Source: Kineosporia babensis
GTDB taxonomy: Bacteria; Actinomycetota; Actinomycetes; Actinomycetales; Kineosporiaceae
Assembly (NCBI RefSeq): GCF_021129305.1
Contig: NZ_JAJOMB010000024.1
Coordinates: forward strand, 1-64,000
Direction of reading: 5' to 3'
DNA: 64,000 nucleotides
Shown one piece after another: positions 51,728 to 59,837 of the stretch. The notes under the pieces were generated by a model. That model was not told the origin of the DNA, did no database searches, and was given only the letters and a program-made list of their open reading frames with translations. The position numbers and the translations under genes are program-made. Within the stretch, counting starts at the first letter, position 1, and every line of letters starts with the position of its first letter.

Positions 51728-51893
51728 GTTCGATCACTCCTTCCCGTGGAGGTGACAGATGTGAGCCGACCGGCACACAGAGCGAGAGCTTAAGCAGCGC
51801 AACCCGGTTGCGGCAACGGTACGAGATGAACGCCCGAGCGGGTACTTTCGTTCAGGAACCGCGACCCGCACCGGCGAGCCAGGGAGATTCCGG
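51728..51893. promoter_or_regulatory. Divergent promoter region, peptide operon / PhyH
   Basis: 166 bases separate the peptide start (minus) and the PhyH start (plus), so both promoters must lie here. The content is noticeably less GC-rich around GAGCTTAAGCAG and GGTACTTTCGTTCAG. No 11-bp TCGAG repeat of the SARP type is visible, in contrast to the polyketide promoters, suggesting different control. Confidence 0.45.
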
Positions 51894-52682
51894 ATGAGCA
51901 TCGACACATCGGCCGATCTGCGCGGGAGCATGATCCGAGACGGATTCGCCGCTCTGCCGGGCCTGCTCGGACTCGCGCACCTGCAGCAGCTGCGGGCCGC
52001 GGTCGGTGAACTGCAGGCCCGGGCCGGCACGCTCACCGCCTCCAGCGACGACTTCGTGCTGGAGGCCGCCGGGATCGGGGGCTGGGCCGCCTGGCAGCAG
52101 GACCAGCCGCCCCTGGCCGGTGTGCTGCGCTCGGCCAGCCGAATCCACCAGCACGTGACCGCATTCGACGACATCCAGCAGTCGCTGGGCTTGGCCGAGG
52201 GCCCGGTCGCGGCGGTGGCCGGTACACCGGGCCGGCTGGTCAACGCATTTCTGTGGGCCAAACCCCCGCTGGTGGGTTCGGAGAAGCCGTGGCACCAGGA
52301 CATGGCCTTCGCTCCAACCGGTTTCGACCTGGACACCAGCAGCGTCCTGACCGTGTGGATCGCCGTGGAACCGGCGACCACGCGCAACGGCTGCCTGCAG
52401 TTCATCCCCGGCTCACACCGTAAGGGCCTGCTGCCGCACGTCGGCGATCCGGAGCGCGGGCCTGGTCAGCCGGCGGCGCAGCAGGCGGTCGAGCCGCACG
52501 TCGAACTTGAGGGCACGGCCGTTCAGGACCAGGCGCTTTCGCTGCCCCTGGCCCCGGGCTCAGCGGTGCTGTTCGACGGTATGGTGCTGCACCGATCAGC
52601 CCCCAACCTCACCGCCTCCGAACCACGTACCGCGGTCAGTTTCGTGTATCAGGTGCCGCGCCCGGCCTGGACCAGGGCGTAG
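51894..52682 (+). CDS. PhyH-type Fe(II)/2-oxoglutarate dioxygenase
   Basis: The 262-residue protein of the phytanoyl-CoA dioxygenase family has the facial triad H134-x-D136 in KPWHQDMAFAP and a distal His in DGMVLHRSAPNLT (about 229), with CLQFIPGSHRKG in between. It hydroxylates, desaturates or halogen-independently oxidises a small molecule or amino acid residue with 2-oxoglutarate and O2. ATG 51894 follows CAGGGAGATTCCGG. It is divergent from the peptide operon and its 3' end overlaps the ATP-grasp gene by 34 bases, so it likely belongs to the same pathway. Confidence 0.9.
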   Translation: MSIDTSADLRGSMIRDGFAALPGLLGLAHLQQLRAAVGELQARAGTLTASSDDFVLEAAGIGGWAAWQQDQPPLAGVLRSASRIHQHVTAFDDIQQSLGLAEGPVAAVAGTPGRLVNAFLWAKPPLVGSEKPWHQDMAFAPTGFDLDTSSVLTVWIAVEPATTRNGCLQFIPGSHRKGLLPHVGDPERGPGQPAAQQAVEPHVELEGTAVQDQALSLPLAPGSAVLFDGMVLHRSAPNLTASEPRTAVSFVYQVPRPAWTRA

Positions 52683-53953
52683 AACGCCCGGCCGTCGAGG
52701 TGCCGGATGGTGTTCAGATCCCGCTCCACCACCGACCGCAGCGGATGTACCAGTGTGACCAGCACCGGAAAGGTCAGGTCGTTCACCGTCACCGACAGAC
52801 GACCGCCCGGCTCGACCAAGAGGGCCAGCGCGTGAAAGCTCTCCAGAGAACGGATCTCGTCCAGTCCCTGGTACTCCCGCAGGGTCCCTTCCACCGGCGA
52901 GACCATCCCGGCGATGGCGCAGTGGCGCTGCAGGGCGTAGCCGGTGCCGACCCGCTGCCGAAACCGCTCCGGGTCCGTGTAGGCGTCGACCGTCCATTCC
53001 AGCTGCGACTCCCCGATGCCGAGACCAGCCGTGGCCGGGATACCCCCACCGGCGATCCGGGCCCCGATCTCCACCAGGCACGGACCCTCGGGCGTGAGCC
53101 TGACCTCCAGGTGAGCCGGTCCGTGCTGGATCCCCATCGCGTCCAGCACCTCGAAAGCGTATTTCTCCAGCGCCGGTACGACCTGGTCGGGCGAGGGCAC
53201 CAGCACCAGCGCGTCGCACAGGTCCACGATCCCGTTGGCGCTGATCCGGTCGGTGCGCCAGACGTCGCACACCTGGTGCCGGCCGTCCCGACTGACGGTG
53301 TTGACCATGTACTCGGTGCCGGACAGGTATTCCTGGGCCACCACCGCACGATTGGGCTGCGCGAAAACGTCGAGTTCACCGATCAGTCCTCGGTACGCGG
53401 CCACCGACTCCTCGGGCGAGTCACAAAAGTGCACACCCTGGCTGCCCGAGCTGCGCAGCGGCTTGATCACCACCCGCCCACCGAGCCGCCGGTGCCACAT
53501 CTCCAGTTCCTGGGCGTCGGTGACCCGCAACTGCCGGCCCGCATGCACTCCCGCTGCATGCAAGGTCTGCACCATGAGGTACTTGTCCCGCCGGGCAGCG
53601 CTCAGCGCCGTGCCGTTGCCGGGTAACCCCAGCGAATCGGCCAGCAGATCAGCGAACTCGACGCCGACCTCTCCGCCGGGCACCACCGCCACCGGCGCGA
53701 ACGCCCGCACGGCGGCCACCGTCGCGGCCACGTCGCCCTCGTGCTGGATGTCGGCCACGAAGTCGCTGGCCACCGGCAGGGCGGACCGGTACACCGGGGG
53801 CACCCCGATCGTGGACTGCACCCGCACGCAGTCGAACCCTCGTTGCCGAAAAGCCAGGACAAGCGATCGGACGGCCGCATAGGCATCCACCACGACCACA
53901 CACGGACGGTCCCCGGTAGCGTCAGGCATACGAGCAACATAAGCGACCGGCAC
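52649..53953 (-). CDS. ATP-grasp carboxylate-amine ligase
   Basis: The 434-residue ATP-grasp enzyme resembles L-amino-acid ligases (BacD type): an N-terminal Rossmann-like part with PGGEVGVEFADLLADSLGLPGNG, the DKYLMVQTLHAAGV central start, VIKPLRSSGSQGVHF, VVAQEYLSGTEYMVNTV and the Mg-binding LEVRLTPEGPCLVEIGARIAGGG. It activates a carboxylate as acyl phosphate and joins it to an amine. GTG 53953 follows CGAAAGGACCG; ATG 53929 is an alternative. It is not of the RimK/MdnC type used on graspetides. Convergent overlap with the PhyH gene suggests shared function. Confidence 0.88.
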   Translation of the reverse strand: MPVAYVARMPDATGDRPCVVVVDAYAAVRSLVLAFRQRGFDCVRVQSTIGVPPVYRSALPVASDFVADIQHEGDVAATVAAVRAFAPVAVVPGGEVGVEFADLLADSLGLPGNGTALSAARRDKYLMVQTLHAAGVHAGRQLRVTDAQELEMWHRRLGGRVVIKPLRSSGSQGVHFCDSPEESVAAYRGLIGELDVFAQPNRAVVAQEYLSGTEYMVNTVSRDGRHQVCDVWRTDRISANGIVDLCDALVLVPSPDQVVPALEKYAFEVLDAMGIQHGPAHLEVRLTPEGPCLVEIGARIAGGGIPATAGLGIGESQLEWTVDAYTDPERFRQRVGTGYALQRHCAIAGMVSPVEGTLREYQGLDEIRSLESFHALALLVEPGGRLSVTVNDLTFPVLVTLVHPLRSVVERDLNTIRHLDGRAFYALVQAGRGT

Positions 53954-54044
53954 CGGTCCTTTCGAGTGCTCGGTGACGGCGGCCTGAACTCAGGCCGCCC
54001 GCAGCCCCTTCCGCGAACCCGTGCCCTCGCAGAAACCGGATGCC

Positions 54045-55244
54045 ATGACCTCACTTGTCACCCCGCTGCAGCGCTCGCCGTATCTCGTTCCCCTGCTGCT
54101 CTTCAGCAACACCAGCGGAAGTTTCCTGGTGCTGGTCGCCCTTTCCACGCAGGTCGGCTCGGACACCGGCTCCGGGCTGCTGGCCGGCGCCGTGCTCAGT
54201 GCCCCCTGGCTGCCGGCCCTGCTCCTGGCCCGCCCGCTGCAGCGACTGCTGACCCAGCACTCGGCCCGCCGGCTGATCCGCACGGCCGAGATCTGCAGCC
54301 TGGCCCTCACCCTGGCCGCGATCGCGCTGCCCGGCCCCGCCCTCGTCGTCGGCGCCACCACTGCGCTGCTGGTACGCGGCTTCTGCGAGGCCGTCACCCG
54401 CTCCGGCACCTCGGTCCTGCTGCGCCTGGTCACCGACCCCGGCCGGCTCAACCGGGCCAACACCCTCGCCGAGATCGGCCGCCTCACCGGAACCAGCGTC
54501 GGGGCCGCCCTGGTCGGCCCGGCCGGCACAGTGCTGTCCCTGCGTGGGCTGCTGGTGCTCAACGCCGCCACCCTGCTCACTTCGGCTCTGCTGGCCCGGG
54601 CCCTGCCCGAACCCGGGCCGGCCGTCGAACCGGCCACCGACCAGGCTCCGGAGGATCGCCTGAGCCCGCTCATCCACAACCCGGTGCTGCTGGCCCTGTT
54701 CGCCCGGTTCTCACTGGTGGCCCTCTGGCAGGGTTTTCACACCATCGCGGTCACCGTGATCCCGTTGCAGGTGCTCCACGGCGACGAGCGACTGGTCGGG
54801 ATCTTCGTCGCGCTGTCCTCCCTGGCGATCTTCGCCGGTTCGCTGGGTGCGCTGCCGGTGCAGAAATACCTGGGCCGACTGCCCTCCGCCACCTGGCTCC
54901 TGCTGCCGTTGCCACCGCTGGTGGGAGCCGTCCTGATCGCCCGGACCGTCCCGTCCCTGCTGTTGTACGCCGTGTTTCTGGTGCTGTTCGAGGTCGCCTA
55001 CGTCTACTTCAACAACCGCCTGCTGGCGGCCGCGACGCCGGAGGAGATCCCTACCGTCGTCACCGTGCGAGCCACCGCCATGCCCCTGGCCGTGGTCACC
55101 GCGATCGTGGGGGTGGGCGCGGTGAGCGACCTGGCCGGGCCGACGTCCGCGGTACTGCTCGTGGTGGCGTGCACGGTGCTGGTATCCGCTGTCAGTGGAT
55201 CGGAAACCGCTCCCGGACGGCTGCTGTCACGTGGATCCCGCTGA
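54045..55244 (+). CDS. Major facilitator superfamily transporter
   Basis: The 399-residue membrane protein (from ATG 54045; an in-frame GTG at 54021 adds eight residues) has about eleven or twelve hydrophobic segments, e.g. YLVPLLLFSNTSGSFLVLVA, LALTLAAIALPGPALVVGA, WLLLPLPPLVGAVLIA. It resembles MFS efflux proteins of actinobacterial clusters (MdtH/EntS-like). It probably exports the metabolite of the adjacent peptide/ATP-grasp genes or the polyketide. It is divergent from the ATP-grasp gene with only about 90 bases between. Confidence 0.87.
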   Translation: MTSLVTPLQRSPYLVPLLLFSNTSGSFLVLVALSTQVGSDTGSGLLAGAVLSAPWLPALLLARPLQRLLTQHSARRLIRTAEICSLALTLAAIALPGPALVVGATTALLVRGFCEAVTRSGTSVLLRLVTDPGRLNRANTLAEIGRLTGTSVGAALVGPAGTVLSLRGLLVLNAATLLTSALLARALPEPGPAVEPATDQAPEDRLSPLIHNPVLLALFARFSLVALWQGFHTIAVTVIPLQVLHGDERLVGIFVALSSLAIFAGSLGALPVQKYLGRLPSATWLLLPLPPLVGAVLIARTVPSLLLYAVFLVLFEVAYVYFNNRLLAAATPEEIPTVVTVRATAMPLAVVTAIVGVGAVSDLAGPTSAVLLVVACTVLVSAVSGSETAPGRLLSRGSR

Positions 55245-55291
55245 CGGGACCCACGTCGTTCAAGTGTTACTGACTCGTCAGTCGAACGCGC

Positions 55292-56098
55292 TCAACCGTC
55301 CACGACGTCGCGCAGAGCCTCCGCCGGGGTGGCCACCGGGCACCCGTCGCCGCTGAGCCGGCTGGGCCGGGGAACCAGGTCCGGCAGGGCCAGCAGCACC
55401 GGCGAGTCCAGCAGATGACGCCGCCGCATCCGCACGGCCGTACTCGTCACCCCCTCGGCACTCACCCGAACCCGAATCAGCCCGCTGCGCAGCACCTCAC
55501 ACCCGTCCTGCTGCTGATCACCGGCGAACGTGGCCGCCGTCGCGACGGCGAGCACGTACCAGGTGCCCACCGGCACCTGCGCCAGCTCGTAACAGCAGGG
55601 ACGACCATGAGGGACGTCCACCAGGACTGCGGCGCCGACCGGATGCTGCAGCAGCGGGCTGGGAAACGCCCCGACCAGGGCGCGGGCGTTACCCAGTCCG
55701 GCCGGGAGACTGATGGTTCCCGCGATCGTCCCCGCCGGCGTGCTCGGGGCGGTCACCGAGGGCGGGCCGAACGCCTTGGCGTTCGCCATCCGCCGGAAGC
55801 GCCCCGGGGAGACCCCGACACTGGCGGAGAAGTAGTTGGTGAAGGAGCCCAGGCTGTTGTAGCCGACCGCGAAAGCTACGTCGGTGACCCGGATCGAGCT
55901 CTCCAGAAGCATCCGCTTGGCCTCGGCCACCCGCACCGCGGCCAGGTAGCGCCCCGGGGTGATGCCGACCGTGTCCCGGAAGAGCCGGGCGAAGTAGAAG
56001 CGGCTCAGTCCGGCGCTGTCGGCCAGTTCCTCCAGCGACAGCGCCTCGCCGTACCGCCGCCACATGCACTCGACGGCCTTCTCCACCGCGCTGTCCAT
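55292..56098 (-). CDS. AraC-family regulator with C-terminal sensory domain
   Basis: The 268-residue protein has the AraC double helix-turn-helix at the N terminus (LSLEELADSAGLSRFYFARLFRD and VTDVAFAVGYNSLGSFTNYFSASVGVSPGRFRR-like, about residues 20-105) and a 150-residue C-terminal part that may bind a ligand (FPSPLLQHPVGAAVLVDVP). ATG 56098 has GAGG six bases upstream. HTH-first order is the reverse of classical AraC. It lies next to the SARP gene and likely controls resistance or export genes. Confidence 0.9.
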   Translation of the reverse strand: MDSAVEKAVECMWRRYGEALSLEELADSAGLSRFYFARLFRDTVGITPGRYLAAVRVAEAKRMLLESSIRVTDVAFAVGYNSLGSFTNYFSASVGVSPGRFRRMANAKAFGPPSVTAPSTPAGTIAGTISLPAGLGNARALVGAFPSPLLQHPVGAAVLVDVPHGRPCCYELAQVPVGTWYVLAVATAATFAGDQQQDGCEVLRSGLIRVRVSAEGVTSTAVRMRRRHLLDSPVLLALPDLVPRPSRLSGDGCPVATPAEALRDVVDG

Positions 56099-56215
56099 CT
56101 GCCACCTCACTGCCTAGACCGGGATTCCAGTCTGACCCGCCGATGTCGTGGCCAGCTCAAGCCGGGCTCGGTGGCTCGCTCCAGCGTTGGTCGAAATCCT
56201 TTTCCGGGAAAGACT

Positions 56216-57007
56216 TCAGGAGACCAGCGTCGGGTCACCGGACAGGATGGCCGCCTGCAGCCGCTGCACCCGCGGGCCCGGCTCGACCCCCAGTTCACGG
56301 TTCAGTTCCGAGCGCAGGCGGTGAAAGGCCTGCAGCGCCCGCCCGACGTGACCGGCCCGGCTGAGCGCGGTCATCAGGAAGGCGCACAGGTTCTCGTTCA
56401 TCGGGCTCTTGGCCGTGAGCAGGGTCAGCTCGCCCAGCAGGTCGGCGTGCCGGCCCAGCGCCAGGTCCGCCTCGATCCGCCGCTCCAGCGCCCCCAGGCG
56501 GTGCTCCTCCAGAGAGGCGGCCTCGATCTGCAGCACCCGCCCCATCCGCACGTCCACCAGGACCGGCCCGCGCCACATGTCCAGCGCCCGGGTGTACTCC
56601 AGCGACGCGCGCCGGTAGTCGCCCTCCTCCGACGCCGCCCGCCCCGCCCGCACCCCCTGGTCGAACACCTCGACGTCGGTCTGGCACATCGCTCCTTCCA
56701 GCAGGTACCCGTTGTGGCGGGTGCTGAGGATCTGCCGGGCCCCCGGACGCCCCGAACTCGCCTCGGCCAGGGCGTTGCGCAACTGCAGGATGTAGGTCTG
56801 CAGGGTGGTGGAGTAACTGCGCGGCGGCCGTTCGGCCCACAACTCCTCGACCAGGGTCGGAACGGTCACGACGCGCCCCATGTTCACGGCCAGCACGGCC
56901 AGCACCTGTCGTTGCTTGGGGGCGCTGGGGGTGACCGGTCTGCCGTCGAGACGAAGGGCCAGAGGGCCGAGCAGATCCACGCTGAGCGGCCTGACTTCCC
57001 GGTGCAT
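56216..57007 (-). CDS. SARP-family pathway activator
   Basis: The 263-residue protein has the OmpR-like winged helix (LLGPLALRLDGRPVTPSAPKQR to TLQTYILQLRNAL, about residues 8-95) and a bacterial transcriptional activation (BTAD) domain of TPR-like helices (EVFDQGVRAGRAA to ELGVEPGPRVQRLQAAIL). It has neither the ATPase nor the long C-terminal part of large SARPs. SARPs recognise heptamer direct repeats 11 bp apart, which are found at 5458, 27699 and 57728, so it is the likely activator of the polyketide operons. ATG 57007 follows AGGGGGAATTACG. Confidence 0.94.
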   Translation of the reverse strand: MHREVRPLSVDLLGPLALRLDGRPVTPSAPKQRQVLAVLAVNMGRVVTVPTLVEELWAERPPRSYSTTLQTYILQLRNALAEASSGRPGARQILSTRHNGYLLEGAMCQTDVEVFDQGVRAGRAASEEGDYRRASLEYTRALDMWRGPVLVDVRMGRVLQIEAASLEEHRLGALERRIEADLALGRHADLLGELTLLTAKSPMNENLCAFLMTALSRAGHVGRALQAFHRLRSELNRELGVEPGPRVQRLQAAILSGDPTLVS

Positions 57008-57810
57008 TCGTAATTCCCCCTGATCAATGGCGAATCCGTCCCACTGAGGATGCATCGGGGCGGCACAAATATCTAGGGACTAAGCCGCTTTCGGCAGAAT
57101 TCTCATCTGCGGGAGGCGGCCCGGGCCTCGAACACCTGATCGGGCAGTATTTTCCGGCTTCCGCGGCTGATTCTTCTCGTCCGGGCGGCGTGTCCGGCAA
57201 CCACGGCCGGGATGATCTTCGAGGACCGCGGGACAAAGTCGATACCCGCCACCTTGCCATGACATCGTGGCCCTGATAACGTCGGCGGCTTGGTTAACGG
57301 CCTGCTAATAAGGTTTAGGGCCGTCTTTCTCCGCAGATCCCGCACGGCCACCGGCCGGAGCCCGGAAAAGCCCACCCCAGATACGGTATCTGCGGAGATG
57401 GCGTGACACATCCGCAGGTCCGGCGGGCCTTTCGGGCACCGGGCGGGCGGCACCGGAACGAGGTCGGCCACTCCCCCGACCGGTTCGCCGCGTCCAGCCG
57501 AACCGTCAAATTGACGTTATTCCCGGTAACTCGAAGCCGAACATGATTCGACGCCTATTGATGAACCCGGCCGCCCCTTTACCAGTTCGCGACCCACCGT
57601 CAGAACCATTCTTTTCTCCCACCGTCCGATTGAACCGCAGGAATACTTCGGGAGATTGAACAATTCTTCGGCCGAGATCAAGCAATTCTGTTGACCGGCC
57701 GGTGGAGAATGCCCGCGGCGGCCGGGATACGAGCGCCTCTCGAGCGCCGGTCCACCACGATCCCCCAGCTTTGCGTCGCGAACCCACCGGCTTTGTGCGA
57801 GGAGCAGATG
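57008..57810. promoter_or_regulatory. Intergenic regulatory region
   Basis: About 800 bases without a convincing gene separate the SARP (minus) and the hydrolase (plus) genes. It is richer in A+T than the coding DNA, e.g. TTGGTTAACGGCCTGCTAATAAGG near 57290 and AAATTGACGTTATTCC near 57508, and may hold the SARP promoter, a long 5' UTR and the heptamers at 57728. I see no RNA gene or repeat family in it. Confidence 0.5.
57728..57745. promoter_or_regulatory. Putative SARP operator (two heptamers)
   Basis: TACGAGC at 57728 and CTCGAGC at 57739 are offset by 11 bp and each is followed by GCC, so the repeat extends to nine bases. It lies 66 bases before the hydrolase start at 57811. Confidence 0.6.
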
Positions 57811-58587
57811 ATGCGGAAAGTAGTTTCGCGCGACGGGACGACGATCGCTTATGACGCGATCGGGGAAGGCCCCCCGATCGTTCTGCTGAACGGCAGTTTC
57901 CGCGACCACACCATTTTCGACGCCCTGGTCCCGGAGATCGCCCCGCACTGCACCGTCTACGTCTACGACCGGCGCGGACGGGGCGAGAGCGGCGACGCGC
58001 CCACCTACACCGTGGACCGCGAGATCGAGGACCTGCAGGCGGTGATCGACGAGGCCGGAGGCCAGGCCGTGGTCTTCGCCGGCTCCTCCGGAGCCAACCT
58101 GGCGCTGCGGGCCGCGGTCGCCGGCACCACCATCACCAAGCTCGCCCTGCACGAGCCGTACTTCCGCGTCGAGGGCTTCCCCCAGCCGCCCGCCGACTTC
58201 GCGCAGCAGCTCGACGCCCTGCTGGCCGCCGGCCGGCCGGGTGCGGCGGCCGAGTACTTCCTGGCCGAACTGGTGGGCTTCTCCCCGGAGCTGATCGCCG
58301 AGTGGCGCAACGGTCCGCTGTGGGCCACCAACGAGGCCAACGCCCACACCCTGCCCTACGACACCGCCGTCTGCGGCGACTTCAAGGTGCCGGTGCAGGC
58401 CCTGGCCGGCTACCGCACCCCCGCCCTGGTGCTCAACAGCGACAACACCAGCGACTGGCTGCGCGCTGCCGCCGTCGCCACCGCAAAGGCCCTGCCCAGC
58501 GGCTGGGGCCTGCAGCTGCCCGGCTCCTGGCACCGGATCCAGACCGACATCCTGGGCCGGGTCCTGGTCGGGTTCGCCACCACCTAG
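57811..58587 (+). CDS. Alpha/beta hydrolase
   Basis: The 258-residue soluble hydrolase has IVLLNGSFRDHTIF, the nucleophile elbow FAGSSGANLAL and a C-terminal His in GSWHRIQTD. It belongs to the small alpha/beta-hydrolase group of actinobacteria with thioesterase- or epoxide-hydrolase-like members. ATG 57811 (or 57808) follows GAGGAGCAG. It has SARP heptamers in its promoter, so it is probably a pathway enzyme, e.g. an epoxide or ester hydrolase such as Alp1U in kinamycin biosynthesis, though that link is only inferred. Confidence 0.83.
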   Translation: MRKVVSRDGTTIAYDAIGEGPPIVLLNGSFRDHTIFDALVPEIAPHCTVYVYDRRGRGESGDAPTYTVDREIEDLQAVIDEAGGQAVVFAGSSGANLALRAAVAGTTITKLALHEPYFRVEGFPQPPADFAQQLDALLAAGRPGAAAEYFLAELVGFSPELIAEWRNGPLWATNEANAHTLPYDTAVCGDFKVPVQALAGYRTPALVLNSDNTSDWLRAAAVATAKALPSGWGLQLPGSWHRIQTDILGRVLVGFATT

Positions 58588-58735
58588 ACCCTCAGTTCGG
58601 CGATCACGCAGGTCCTGCGTGCTCAAGCCAAAGGTGCATGATCACGGCCGGTTCGGGCGACAGGCGCACCGGCCGGCTCCTGGAACGGGATCCGGCCCGG
58701 ACCGCACGGCTGCGGTGCTGTGGGAGGATGGCCCG

Positions 58736-59155
58736 GTGAGAGTGGATGACCTGGTTCGGCTCCGGCGTGCCCGCGATCAGATCGACCGCGACTACGCCCA
58801 GCCCCTCGACGTCACCATCCTCGCCCGCACGGCGCTGATGTCACCGGGCCACTTCTCCCGCAGCTTCCGCTCGGCGTTCGGCGAGACGCCCTACAGCTAC
58901 CTGATGACCAGGCGGATCGAGCGGGCCAAGGCGCTGCTGCGCAAGGGCGACCTGAGCGTCACCGAGGTCTGCTTCGCCGTCGGCTGTACCTCGCTGGGCT
59001 CCTTCAGTTCCCGTTTCACCGACCTGGTCGGGGAAAGCCCCAGCGCCTACCGGGCCCGCCCGCACGCCCATGCCGCCCCGATTCCGGCCTGCATCGTCAA
59101 GATCCGTACGCGACCGGTCAGGAATGGAGAAGCGAAGCTCCCCAGCCGTCCGTAG
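58736..59155 (+). CDS. Small AraC-family regulator
   Basis: The 139-residue protein is little more than the AraC DNA-binding domain: PLDVTILARTALMSPGHFSRSF and VTEVCFAVGCTSLGSFSSRF, with a short basic tail. GTG 58736 has GGGAGG eight bases upstream. It ends nine bases before the VOC gene, so the two form a regulator/VOC pair; such pairs often respond to toxic electrophiles. Confidence 0.88.
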   Translation: MRVDDLVRLRRARDQIDRDYAQPLDVTILARTALMSPGHFSRSFRSAFGETPYSYLMTRRIERAKALLRKGDLSVTEVCFAVGCTSLGSFSSRFTDLVGESPSAYRARPHAHAAPIPACIVKIRTRPVRNGEAKLPSRP

Positions 59156-59164
59156 GCTTCCAGC

Positions 59165-59575
59165 ATGAAGATCACGCTCTCTCAGTGCTTCCTCTCGGTC
59201 GAGGACCCGGACAAGGCGATTGAGTTCTACCGTGACACCCTCGGCTTCGAGGTCCGCAACGACGTCGCCTTCGAGGGGATGCGGTGGATCACCGTCGGCT
59301 CCCCCGACCAGCCCGACGTGGACATCGTGCTCGAACCCCCGGTGGCCAACCCCGACGCCTCGCCCACCGACCGTGAGGCGATGGCCGGCCTGATGGCCAA
59401 GGGGCTGCTCAGCGGGGTCATCTTCGGCACCGACAACTGCGACGCCACCTTCGAGCGCATCCGTGAGGCCGGCGCCGAGGTCATGCAGGAGCCGGTCGAC
59501 CAGCCCTACGGCGTGCGCGACTGCGCCTTCCGCGATCCGTCCGGCAACATGCTGAGGTTCACCCAGCCCCAGTAG
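59165..59575 (+). CDS. VOC-family protein, paralogue of the one at 24670
   Basis: The 136-residue protein shares length and motifs with that encoded at 24670-25080 (FYRD-LGFEVRNDV, MRWITVG, QPYGVRD-A-RDP-GN). It lies nine bases after an AraC gene. It is probably a self-resistance or detoxification protein; a housekeeping regulator/VOC pair of the same type is common in actinomycetes, so this one may be the ancestral copy and the other a recruited duplicate. Confidence 0.87.
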   Translation: MKITLSQCFLSVEDPDKAIEFYRDTLGFEVRNDVAFEGMRWITVGSPDQPDVDIVLEPPVANPDASPTDREAMAGLMAKGLLSGVIFGTDNCDATFERIREAGAEVMQEPVDQPYGVRDCAFRDPSGNMLRFTQPQ

Positions 59576-59837
59576 CGTCCGGCCCGCCGGGCCGGCAGTT
59601 CCCGAAAACTTCACAGCCGGCTCCCCCGCGACCACATGGGTGCGGGGGCCGGCCACCCCTTGCCTTCTTCAGGTCCGACCGCGCATCCGCGAGGACTTCC
59701 CGAAAGCACCTGACCGACTGCTCTTTCCGATCTCGGTTCTGCGGCCGGATGTTTCGTGCTGCCCGGATCCGCTCGCAGAACCTGCTCCTTCAGAACCTTT
59801 TTCCGGTGGGAACCACATCTCCAGAGGATGGGAATCG

